Assembly: GCF_021134715.1 (NCBI RefSeq)
Contig: NC_060021.1
Span: 11,006,501-11,070,500, forward strand
Length of the DNA: 64,000 nucleotides
Direction: 5' to 3'
DNA from: Daphnia pulex
Taxonomy: Eukaryota; Arthropoda; Branchiopoda; Diplostraca; Daphniidae
Shown in pieces: positions 22,301-34,300 of this stretch (positions are counted from its first letter, which is position 1; the number at the start of each line of letters is the position of its first letter). The position numbers and the translations under genes are program-made. The notes under the pieces were generated by a model. It searched no databases, was not told the DNA's origin, and saw only the letters and a program-made list of their open reading frames with translations.

Positions 22301-22371
22301 GAGGTGAAATGGGGGAGAGAATAGAGAACATGTACACATAGGCTTCTTCTTCTTCTTCTTGTCTACAGATA
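16393..22371. other. Upstream region of the klu-like gene; microsatellites, candidate 5' exons
   Basis: No supported ORF. Minus-strand donors that could end 5' exons of the zinc-finger gene: CAGGAT|GTAAGTTTTC at 18374 and ATCCGAG|GTAAGTCGA at 21130; the acceptor at 16625 would receive them. Microsatellites include (GT)n 16842-16860, (TA)n 17475-17494, (GT)n 20099-20117 and 20806-20822, and CTT/GAA runs near 20630, 20945 and 21820. GC-rich islands lie near 21430-21530. Several kilobases of likely regulatory DNA, function inferred only. Confidence 0.5.
17475..17494. repeat. (TA)n microsatellite
   Basis: About ten TA units, the longest pure TA run seen in the gene-poor region. Confidence 0.9.
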
Positions 22372-23310
22372 CAGTGGGTACCGAAAGTATCCGTACGGCT
22401 GAGAGGATCAGTAGGGAAAACGCGTTTTTCAAAACGCTCCCAAAAATAGAATTCTCGGTGGAATTCGATAAAAAATTTTTCAAAGGTTATTATTAGGGCG
22501 GGGTATCATGTGATTTTTTTTGGGAATTTTTCGACAACGTGATATGTGGTTTTTATCGCGTTGCGTAAGTATCCGTACGGCCGAGAGGCCTAGTAGGGAA
22601 TGGGCTTACTTTGGAGGCCTGTCATTCGGTATCTACGTAATATTATAGGGTGGGAAAGTTCTTAAAAAAAAGAGCTGCATTAGCTCTATGTGTGGTCATA
22701 AGATCACATTTTTCAAATTTCATTTATAGTAATGAAATCGAAATTGAAAACACGAATTATAAGTTTTCCGTTTTCTTCCCCTCGATTCCCCATCACCAGT
22801 GTTGCCATATCTCAAAATCTCTTTCTTCCCTTGGACGGAAGAGGGAGAAAGAGAAAGGATAAATATTTTTGATATGGCAACACTGGTGATGGGGAATCGA
22901 GGGGAAGAAAACGGAAAACTTATAATTCGTGTTTTCAATTTCGATTTCATTACTATAAATGAAATTTGAAAAATGTGATCTTATGACCACACATAGAGCT
23001 AATGCAGCTCTTTTTTTTAAGAACTTTCCCACCCTATAATATTACGTAGATACCGAATGACAGGCCTCCAAAGTAAGCCCATTCCCTACTAGGCCTCTCG
23101 GCCGTACGGATACTTACGCAACGCGATAAAAACCACATATCGCGTTGTCGAAAAATTCCCAAAAAAAATCACATGATACCCCGCCCTAATATTAACCTTT
23201 GAAAAAATTTTTATCGAATTCCACCGAGAATTCTATTTTTGGGAGCGTTTTGAAAAACGCGTTTTCCCTACTGATCCTCTCAGCCGTACGGATACTTTCG
23301 GTACCCACTG
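22372..23310. mobile_element. 939-bp palindromic (foldback) Tc1/mariner-type MITE
   Basis: Two arms of 440 bp (22372-22811 and 22871-23310) are near-perfect inverted copies; only a few mismatches were found (for example GTGATATG against GCGATATG). They are separated by a 59-bp purine/pyrimidine-rich centre. Ends read CAGTGGGTACCGAAAGTATC and are flanked by TA (22370-22371 and 23311-23312), the target duplication of the Tc1/mariner superfamily. No transposase is encoded, so it is non-autonomous. The arm symmetry makes the same ~70-codon ORF appear on both strands. The near-identity of the arms indicates a young insertion or ongoing arm homogenisation. Confidence 0.9.
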
Positions 23311-23312
23311 TA

Positions 23313-26300
23313 TGTGTGTGTGTGTGTGGGAGCTGTGAACGGTTCAAATGCGAGAGAGAGAGGGGGAGAAGAGATGGAATGAAAAGCTTGGCGTTCCGTC
23401 ACCGGCCGCCGCGCTACTGTTACGGCGGATCGACTATACTACACACCGGTGGTGGTGGTGTGTGGGAACTCGAAAAAGCCTCCCCCAACTCTCCCACACA
23501 TCATCGGTTCCTATTTATTATTTTTTTTTTTAACTTTTTTTTAAATATTTGGGCTCAAGTATAGACATGAGCATCCAAAGTCCTGCGTTATTTATATCCG
23601 TTTGACATTACGAGAGCTAAATTTATATAGTGTCAATCATTCGGTGATTACCGAATCCTTCACACCGTCGCCTCTGCTGTGTACAGACGATCACCGGCAG
23701 AGATAAGAAAAGTTGAAAGTCCTCACTGACTCAATGACCACAACCTCATCAAAAAACGAAAAAGGATCTCTAATACGCACGCATTGGATGGATACGGAGA
23801 CGGCGAATCCTAATAATAATCAATCATCGCCGGGCTGTCTATAATCTAGCTTGATAAATTTAGACCAACAAATATTCATTTGCGTACGGGACGCGATTAC
23901 ATTTGTTGGGGGGGATGTAAATGTACGTCAATCGCTGACTGGGGGCTTTACAATCTTTCAATTGTCTCCAGTGAACCTTTCGTCTGTTTTTGTCGTTTGT
24001 TTGCACGTTCTAACGCACACGCAAACGGCGGCCAGAGATTCGATCATTTCATTTTATTTTTAGGACTTTTTTTTTCGTTTTCCTGATTGCGCGTGTAACC
24101 TATTTTAAGCTTGGGATATATTTTCGGGCTAGCCAAAGTCCACAAGGACCTGTTGCCGTCACTCTGTTTTTCCCTTACGTAAAAATCGAGCCACGTTATA
24201 GAGTCGAGTCTCACCTTAGAATTCTCGTTTTGAGGTTTTGTTTGATATCGCCCCACCATCAAATGAAAACCTGAATTGGAAACTGTAACGCGCCAAAAAG
24301 AATCAGGCAGAGATTGCGAGTCCATCCTGTGATGATGCTGATGATGGATTCACGACATTTACCTAAATGAAATTCCAGCTGATGACCCACGCCCAGTCAT
24401 TATCATTCCCACCCGTAATTACGCGCGCGTTCTATTTGGCTAGCAGCGAAAAACAACAACAACAACCGAAATTCAAATCAAATAAAACCTGATTCATCAT
24501 TTCTATAAGATGTGCCGTTATAGAGTTTTTCAAATCTGGCCGGCGCTCAGCGTGAAAAAAATTAAGGACGAAAAAAAGGAGAAATCACGTCAAGAGTGAT
24601 TTCCACGAATGTGTGGATCGCTGGCGTCGGGATTTTTCCATGGCAACGGCAAACTTTATTTCCCACCCCCCCCCCCTTTTCCAACCTGTTCAGTGTAGAC
24701 TTTGCTGACGTCGTCGTCGTCGTCTCTACACTAGACATACAAAATGTCACAAGGTTTTGAGCGTCTCTGCACGTTGTGATGCCAAGCGCTCGGATCATCT
24801 CCCGGGCCAACCGAATCCCGCGGAGATGCAACACACACACGTATACGTACGTCAAACTCTTGTTAACATTTCATCCCGATATTCTTGATTCTTTTTCTTT
24901 TTCTTTTCTCCCTCTCAGTGTACGCCGTTTTCTTGACATTTTGTGTTTTCTTTTTATCCCCTTGATATCACGTCTATTATTTCAACGGCGTATTGCATAT
25001 TATATTATGGAGTCGCTGAGGCGGAAGACGGCCAGAGACGTCATCTTCCTCTTCCCGAGAAATCAAGAAAAAAGTTGGCGCTTTGACGTCAAACGCACAC
25101 AAGTTGCTTCTTCTTCTTGTGATGTAGAAGCCCGAAATGATTAGACACATGCCGTGATTAATTTAGTGCGGACTACTTACTTACAACTCGACAGACGACG
25201 CGGGTAATTTAAAAAGAAAAAAAGTGCACGCGGTTGTTGGCGAAATTCTTTTTTCTTTCACTCACGGGGAAACGATTGTCAACTTGTCGCCAGGAGGTCC
25301 GTCCATATGTCATTTGCAAGTCAAATTCAAGCGTTTTCGTATATTTTTCTTTTGCGTTCCAAATTTTGCGACTCGTTATTTTCTTTTCACCGCGTTGCCA
25401 CCGGTTATTTGTAGGGACTTTGTGTGTCCCGTCTAACCCCCCTACGTGACGGCTGCACGCGTCTAAACATGTGCAACTCTTTTTTTTTTTCGTTCACGCC
25501 AATCCAGAAGTCGAAATTTAAAAAAAAAAAAAAAAACCCTCAAAAAATGTACTTGGCACCCGGTGGCGGTTTGTTCGCTTCTGTTTGTCGGGTCACACCA
25601 CGGACCGAGGTGTGAGAAGAGGAAGAAATTCTCCTTAGACTTGAGCCTATACACTACCCTCCACCCTATTGGTTGAATAATTAAACATGTAAATAGGAAA
25701 ATCCTCGACAAACACGCAAGGATCCAATCACCCAGGTGATGTAGGTGAACGCGTTCTTCCCAACGATATTTGACTACCACAAACGTGGTAGCAACACGCC
25801 AAGATGATTCGACTAAAAAACAGTCGACGGTTAAGAAATTTGACCAGCAAAAATATAAAATCAAAATTTCGCGTTCAATTTTTTCCGCATCAATAAAAGT
25901 CGATTTGATTTCAAATGATGTAAGAAATGGTAACCGCAAAGTTTGTTTAGTTCTTGTAAAAAGAAAAAAGTTGACCCCACCATTGCCCCAATCTCTCCCG
26001 GGGAAAAAAAGAAAATGAACGTCGGGCGGCTTCCTCAACTTCTTTTTGGGTTGGCGTGTCGAGAAGAGCCCAGCAGCTCCTCTGTGGCCTCTCCACCTTT
26101 TATTCCATCCACCTCAGTGGCTTTTTTTTTTCTTTTAAAAAAAGAAAACATATTACTTTCTTTCTTTCTTTCTTTTTTAAAAAATGATTATAAAAGAAAG
26201 TCTCCAGCAGGAAAAAAGATAAAGCAACAGCCCTCCTCCACCTACTCCCTTTTTTTCTTTTTTTTTTCTCTCCGTAAATTTATTCATCTTCTTCTTCTTT

Positions 26301-29300
26301 CGTTCGGTTACGTGTCTGGCGGGGTCTTGTGTGGCCAGGAGCCAGAAATCGGGAGCTACTTCTTATATATGGGGGCGGGCCACCCCATAACCCCACTCCA
26401 CCCATCTCCCCCCAGCCCCTGAAAGAAAAAAAGAAGAAACTGAAGAAGAAGAAGAAACACACACAACGCCCGAAACATTCCCCCCCATCTCCTTGATATT
26501 CCTCCTCCACCTCCTTCTTGTGAACAGCAGCTTCACCAGGAGCACATCGGCGTCTAGCCGCCTCCTGTTGATGCATGTATGTCGGTAGCCGTGGGCTAGC
26601 GGCCCAGTCCACGCAGGTAGACTCGCATTTCCATCCAGCAGCAAAAGGTGGAGGAGGTGGTGGTGGTTCTTTTATATAAGGAAGGCAGTAGCTCCATAAA
26701 TGGGACATGCAACGTCTTTTCTCTTTTTTCTTCTTCTTCTTCTTCCACTTGTACGTCCCTTAAAGTCCAACTAGATTTTTCTACGTGTGTCTTGTTGCGG
26801 GCGTTTGTTAATATCCCTCCCCCTCGCAATCATGATTATTATGATTATTATTTTCTTTAATAACCTCAGACTCCCGCTGCTGGCGTTCGTTTCTTTTTAT
26901 TCTTTATATTTTTTTTAAAAAGTTAAAAATGAAAAAAGTTAAAAATGAAATTTATCATCAGGTAGATTTTTTTATTTTTCCCTTTTTTTCTTTTTCTTTT
27001 TTTGAACGGAAAAGATGGGAGACAAGAGCTAGGAGCCCGTTCGTGTCACGTCTACACGCATAAAAAGAAAGAAAGGCCATCAGCATCTAAAACCGAAAAA
27101 ATAAGAAAAAGTCTAGCGGCCGTTCGTTTACATTCCCGCAGCGGCCGAGATGTCGACCAACGCCCCCTCCAGCACTATTTCATAGACGTCGGGAATATCA
27201 ATCTCTTCTTATACGAGAAGAACTTTTACACACACACAAAAAGCTTTTTATTTTTTTTTGTTTTGTCGTCGCCCACTTTCTACCCCGGACGACGTCCGTG
27301 TGTCGCCATGTATCCCCATGTATGTAGGCTACGGCACTACCAACACGAAATGTAAAAAGAAAAGAAAAATCAAATGTCCTCCTCCTGCTGCTGCTGCTAA
27401 TGTGTGGCGAGACAAATCAAAGCGCCCAGCTTCTGTTGTTGCTTGATGGTCTTGGGGTTCAAACCGATCGCGCGTAGGTCTTGTCGTCACGCGGCCCGCG
27501 GGATTTGAACAACAACAACCCGAAAAAAAATGGCCGCCGGTCTTTTATTCTTTCCTTGCTTATTATCTTTTTCTTCTTTTCTATTCTCGTCATAAATAAG
27601 AAAAGCTTTTTCCTTCGTTCTCGCGGGGCAAAACGAAAATCTCTCATCTCTCACTCTGGACGCCAAAAAGAAAAAATCAAATTTGAACGAATAAAACAGA
27701 CGCCATCGTTGAGAATTCGATTGAAAATGAAATCAAATAAGTTTAGACCGAGTTGATGCGCGTGATATTACGGTGTGCGCCACTAAACAGACACACACGC
27801 TCGGAAAATAAACGCCAGAAATAATACCGAAACTAACCCAAAAAACGAAAAAAAGAAGAAGAAGAAAAGGAACAATGATGGAGAGCAATATCTCCTCCTC
27901 CCTATTTTACAACCTCCTGGGCTCCTGGGCTCCTTTCTTTTTTTTCAAAAAAATGTGTGTTGTGTTTTGTTTTGTTTTATTTTCTTTGGGAGGGACCCCC
28001 TGCCGCTAGTGGCTCATCTACGGATCTCTCTCTCTCTCGTCCCCCCCCCCTCTACCATTTTCCGCCCACTGCTTCTGCTCCTGCACTTTTGACTCGATTC
28101 CTCATTCATCATCTTAAATTCTTCTCCATCAGAAAGAATCCTCGGTGGAAACCGCCAGGGCATTTTCCATTTATTGCATAATTTATTGAATGGAATCATA
28201 GATTCCTTCAACTTACGTACGGTCACGTTGGGAATTGCAGGATCGTGAGAAATGATCCTGCCAAAATCCTGCGGCAATGAAATGACAAGTCTGACTGGGT
28301 TCACACACCTCCGTCTCTCCCACGACATTTCAATGACAGTCCAAAGGTACTACACGTACCGATGACTGGAACATAAACACAAAAATTACTAGAGGTGGAA
28401 AAAATCTCAAAGAGATTGGAAAAATCAAATGAACACGGCTAGACCCAAAAAAGGGGCGATCCTTCTTTGTGTGTTGAACCCTCCCTATATTTCGTTGAAG
28501 GGAGGGGGGTCCACCCCTTGAAAACTTTCATTGCATCACTTGATCTCGTATACTATAGACGACGATGCATCGGAATGGAGGAGAGGGGAGGGGGGAATGA
28601 AATCTCAATGCTAATCGCCCCGGTTGAATAGAGAGAAACGCCGACGCCGAGAGGGGGGCGTCGGTGGGAAAATATCTCCCGTTGGAATGCATCCACCCCT
28701 ACCGACGTCCAGTCATCCCACGGAGGGTTCACAACAAAACAAACAAAATTTCTTTTTCTATCAAACAGAAAAAAAAGAGAAGGGAGGGGGGACATCCCCC
28801 CTCCGAGTGACACATTACTCCGCACATCCAGCAATGCCGGAATGGATGAGAAATAATTCCGTCACCGAGCGTCGCCGTCGTGTGGGAATCATCGGACGTT
28901 CCCACATTCCACCCTCGTCTACATGTTCCTCCTATCGGCCATTGTGTGCCATTTCTCTATAACAGAGAGAATAGACGAGTGACGCAATGTCCCATGTGGG
29001 AGAGTTTCCCATAGCGTGCGAAATCAATGACCTGCTGGATTCCCGGGGACCCTGGAGGGGGAACCAAATAGACTCGGCCGTGATCATGGGGTTGTGTGTA
29101 CATGTGAAATATCAAATAAAAGCAAAAGTAAAAAGAAAAAAGATAAACCGCCCTCGCACCTGGAAATCGGCTGTCTATGCCCCTGTCCATCCGTGGGAAA
29201 TTTGAATTCCCACGTATTTTTATATGACTGGCCAATTTTTTTTTTTTTTTTTCCATTTCGGCTGATCAAAGTTTTTAACACATTGCCAAATCAGCCCTGA

Positions 29301-29734
29301 TGTTATTACCGCATAATTTATGCCGTTTTTTTTTGTGCGCCCGTTTTGATCGATAGGGTCGAATCGCTCACGTTTTCGGTTGTTCTGGTATTTATTAGGG
29401 AGGCGTGAATTTGAATGATAGACATTTGGCGATTGTAGACATGTGATATGCAAATATACTACGCATGTAGTATAGTATAGTAGTAGTGGTGGTAGTAGTA
29501 GTAGAACAGACTTTAATTATACGGTCGATCGATGTTATCCGACACACGAGCGCCCCGGTGTGTTATACAACACTCAAAACACTTTCTTCTTCTTCTTCTT
29601 TTCCCTTCAAGAGTTGTTGGTACATCGACGTCATCAGATCCTTGACGTCTAATTAACTTCTCGGCCCAGAGACAACGGTTGGCATGGCGGCTCATTCAAT
29701 TGGCAACTCAACACTGCTTCATATGATGTCATAT
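23313..29734. other. Gene-poor, microsatellite-rich DNA
   Basis: No supported protein gene. ORFs are short and mostly low complexity. One minus-strand exon-like piece, 28217-28268, has acceptor GCCGCAG and donor GTAC|GTAAGT and could be an upstream exon of the klu-like gene. Simple repeats: (GT)n 23313-23327, CTT runs near 26285, 26735 and 29583, and several poly(T) tracts (29238-29251). Otherwise nothing seen. Confidence 0.5.
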
Positions 29735-29914
29735 TGTCATAGCAATCGACTTGTATAACACTTGAAGACAAAGTACGGACTGTGAGCTTTGGCCTTGATT
29801 TCCTAATGATTTTACGTGTCAAACGTCGTCCTGTGTTGGCCGCTTTTCTCCCTCTCGATCATCGCCGTTGATTAACTTAGTCGATCAAAAAGAAATGACA
29901 TTCTCTATTGCGCA
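29735..29914. repeat. Direct duplication, copy 1
   Basis: About 180 bp that recur at 31155-31334 with scattered substitutions and small indels. The best block is the last part, with GATCATCGCCGTTGATTAAC and AAAGAAATGACATTCTCTAT shared. No ORF or transposon ends are seen. Confidence 0.85.
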
Positions 29915-31154
29915 GCAGGGAGAATTAACCTTAAACATTTGTTAGGATCTGCACCCGATTTCCTATACGAGAAAGTGGCAAGTGGTGATAGTACCCTGAC
30001 TGCTTAACAAAAACGGCAAGAGAAAAAAATAATTCTAACCGCCTAGCTCGGGAATAATCGTACCAATCGTATACGGACGATTTAAAATCAACGCCACCGT
30101 CAATCAACAGTCAAAAAGGGAAGAGTAGAGAGACGTTCGTCCTACCTTCAAGCCTGGGAAATACGGCCAGACATTCCACAAGTGCTCCAGCTGCTGAAGA
30201 GTCGAATGTACACCAGGTGGGATAGGAAAAAGGGGGTCCTCGTGAATACACCCACACACACATGGGTGTACACGAGGACAAGAAGGGATTTGTAGAAAGG
30301 GGAAGGAGAGAGATGTAAGTCGAACGACATCGCTAGTTTCTCCAATGCTGTTTATCTAAATAAAAAATGAAAATTGAGTTACGATGAATATTTCCATAAA
30401 CAAGTAGATAAAAGTTGAAAATGAAACATGTGAGTAAACCTGAATTTTTAATAAATAGGAGAATTTAAGGTTTCCATAAACTGCATATTATATAAGTCAT
30501 GTCTCATTGAAATATCTAGCAGGCCACAGGTTAATAAAAGTAACGAAAATCATTACCCAAGGGATGACACCTAGATTGTTTTGTTGCTGATGAACCAGCA
30601 CTTAGCAAAACTTGCAAATGTTCTTGTAGCTACGATGACTGGCTCAGGCCTAAAATCTGCACAAAGGAGAAGGTTACATGGTGCAAACAAACTGCCATGC
30701 TCGGCAGGGGGCTTACATGGAAAATGCTATAGTCAGGATCTCACATTACACAATTTTGAAACAGGTGAACTTTTCTATTTAAGCTCCCATATTTGCAATC
30801 TTAGTTTTATTTACCCGCCAAACAGCATGGAGTGGAAAACGTGGAGAGCATAGAGAGCCACGACACCAAAGTTCTTCACACGACGACCACATTTTTCAAA
30901 AAATTTGTTAATTATTAATGTTCTATTTTTCGTGCAGCCACGTGAACAATTCCAATAAAGTGATCGTTCCGTTTCCTTTGCAATCTGAATTCTGAAAGTC
31001 TGAAACCACTTTTCGTTTTTCTTCGAAACTTGAAATCTCTGATTTGAAAGCAGACGACACTAATATTCTAATCATGAATAAGATATCGATTGAAATATTA
31101 AAAATCGAATCCCGCAGATAATTACTAGACCAAAACACAATAAGAGCTGCTGAT
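29915..31154. other. Spacer between duplicated blocks
   Basis: No convincing gene. A minus-strand donor (CTTGAAG|GTAGGACG, about 30145) next to a capped-looking upstream stretch could mark a first exon of a minus-strand transcript. A 90-codon plus-strand ORF at 30581-30853 shows no domain or splice support. Confidence 0.4.
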
Positions 31155-31334
31155 GTCATAGCAACCGTCAAGACTTGTATAACACTTGCATAGTTTACAA
31201 ACTGTAAGCTTTGGCCTTTATTTCTTAATGATTTTATACGTGTTAAACGCGTCATGTGTTGGCCTTTTTTTCCCCTCGATCATCGCCGTTGATTAACTTA
31301 ACCGATCAAAAAGAAATGACATTCTCTATTGCGC
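31155..31334. repeat. Direct duplication, copy 2
   Basis: Counterpart of 29735-29914, about 1.42 kb downstream in the same orientation. Confidence 0.85.
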
Positions 31335-34300
31335 ACAGTGTTTTATTATTTTTTTCTCTGCGCACCACCGGGGCTTTTAAATATTTGACGTAATGTTTCT
31401 TCTTCCGTATTTCATGAAAGTACAAAGTTGAGCTCGGGACAAAAACTAATTTTCTTGGAAAAACACACGCTCCCGCTGCACCCGGTTGTTTCCTATACAT
31501 ATATATCAACTTTTTTCGAGTAGAGAGAGAGCTAGTCGCTTCGGCGATGACGTCTTTTAGCCCCATAACGCCCACGTCTATACGTTCCCCTTTTGGCTGC
31601 CCTCGATCCTTATGTGTATACCTACTCTGTACCTACTTATTTTTTTTTGCTCCGGCTGCTGCTGATATTTTGTAATGACGCACGTGGATATCTAGAAAAT
31701 CGCTCCGTCGGCTTATAAGCGCGGCGCTATATAGCGTCGAGCAATATATATACACGGTCGACTACACATCCTGTCGCGCATTGATCTGATTATCTTTTTC
31801 TTCGAGAAGAAGAAGAAGAAGAAGGAAAAGGCCCAACATTTATCCACTGGCCCATATTGTAACCTGTGTAAGTCTTCCTAACGACATATTCGTCATAGAT
31901 GTTTCATTCAACAGTTGGCTAATTAGTCCTTGATGTCTACCTATAACCTAATTGACAAAACAAATTAGAACCTATTTCTCTTATCGGGAGAGAGATAGAG
32001 ACTGCAGCTAGTTGCTCAACGTTTATAGAGTCACGTGGAGTTTATGGGTGAAACACGAGTTGATCACAAACGACGTGTATATAGTCCGTCGTCGCTCATT
32101 AAAACTACATAGTCGCTCTCGTTACAGCGGTCAGTAGTCCAGCCATCCCGAAAATAGATCACATCCCACACATCATATTATGTCTGATATCTTTGGGCTG
32201 GGCTTTCCGTATTGCGTCGATTTCATCTGATATTATATACAAGATGTGTGTCCATATCGCCCGGATAAATATAGACCTGCGGCTGCTGCCGTTATCTCTC
32301 CGATATGACAATCATCTGATTAATATAAATCAGACACCCTCCCACCCACCATTAAAAAAAAAAGGTGAACGGTGTACACGATGTGGGCGGGCGGCAACCA
32401 GGACCTTGTCTAAATTTCATCATATCTAAATGTCCACCAACACCGGGCCACTGATTATAGCCGACACGACTGGCCAGCATGACTCGGCACTAAAAGCGTG
32501 TTACAACTTTTCTAGACTTGATGATCTGAATTTTCACTTGCCTATAAGTTAGCACAAAGGCATGGGCTGCTGAGCTGATACGAAACTTTTTTATTTTTTT
32601 ATTTGGTTACATGTCGGATAAGAGAAAAAAATCAAGACGTCCGGGGTCTCACTCGAGTGGACTGAGATGTTGATGCATCTATCGGGAAAACAAACAGAAA
32701 CGCGGGAAAAGGTGAACGACGGTACGTTCTCTTATTTTTTTTTATAATCGCTCGGTTTTTATATTACATGTCTCTTTTAATTCGCACGTACTCTTGGAGA
32801 TTGGAGTTGAACTTTTGTTTTGTTGCCCGGCTGCCATGAATAACCGAGAGAAAAACAAAAACACAAAGAAATCTCGAAACCGCCGGTTGACGGGGTACGC
32901 ACCTTGTCCCGAACGAAAGTCGTGCGTGTGCACACATCACCAGTTCATCACGATGCCAATTTGATGTTTGTTTTTTTGTTCTGACGGTCGATCGTTTTAA
33001 TCCACGGCCTGATAAACTGAACAGACGTCCTTAAACACCTTCTACATTTTATCCTTTTTTCCTTGTTATATGTGACATCATTCTCCCACGACGACGACGG
33101 GTTTCACCATGGCGACGGTGGCAATTGTCCGCCAGCACGGCCTCGGTGACCCAACAAATGAAGAGAAAAACTTGATCATCACAGCGCACAGGTCTTTTTC
33201 AACCATTTCTTGTCCGGCTCTCTCCTTTTCATCATGTTGATTCTTTTCTTCTCGCAGTTTGTGTGCGGTGATGGGACTCGGACCGCTTTTTTCTTTTGTG
33301 GCCGCGGCCAGCAAAGTTTCACATCGAAACAACTGGCCGAGAGTTGTTGGTTGGTTATATGTCTCCCACAGAAAAACTGCTGGGGGTTCCTATTATTCTC
33401 CTGTATAGAAGAAAAGAAAAGGAATCCCGTGTTGTGGTTTTCATCACTCAATAGATATTCTTCTTTACATGTAAGGAGCGCCCCTCGTCTATCTGTTCCT
33501 TTTTTATTATTCAATGTGGCATGTGTAATAGAGGGCCGGCCCTATTATACTTATTCCTCCCACCCGTTTCATTTCAATTTGTTGAATAAAATATAATACA
33601 GCCCAACAAATTCACTATAGCCCCCCCTTTTTTTTTATCGTATGACGTTTTATCAAATCAGTCGAGGTGCACCATTGAAAATCCCATCGGACACCGTACA
33701 CCATCTCCTTACAATTTTTCATTATTTTATTTTTTTCTTTAAACTGAACTTGAATACATCAACAACGGCGTCTTTTGCATGTTACTGCTATTCTATAGAG
33801 ATAGAAACTACAAGAGGAATAAGAAATAAGCAATTTGATCGGTCATCCATGTTTTTGTATTATTATTATACATAGAATGGATTTGGACGGCTTCATCTTT
33901 CATTGATGCCGAGTGAAAATAGTCTAATTCATTTAGTGCAGTTTAATGGCGAGAAACTTTACGTTCGTATTTTTCAAAAGGGAAATATATAGCTACATTT
34001 GTCTCGAGAAATGGTTGGTGAATCCTTTTGATTAGGCGCTATAGGCAATCAAAACACGCGGCAATCAAAACACAGCCATAACATTCCAAATCAGAATATA
34101 AGGATTGTGCGACTGAAATGACGGCGCGGCATTCGTATCGATTTGCGGGTGTTTTTTTCGGGGGGTTCACCGGTGAAAGTGATTCACTAAAAAGTCAAGA
34201 TGCTGCATCCACAACGAGCTGATGAATAAATGCTATCAAACTAACCCGTGTAATACCACCATAACACAAAAAAAAGTTGCACATCATGAAATGAGTGTCC

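Noticed and set aside
22650-23032. Identical ~70-codon ORFs on both strands
   Set aside because: They arise from the palindrome's symmetric arms and show no transposase features.
30581-30853. 90-codon ORF with a starting Met and no stop
   Set aside because: No domain, no splice or promoter support, AT-rich context; consistent with chance.
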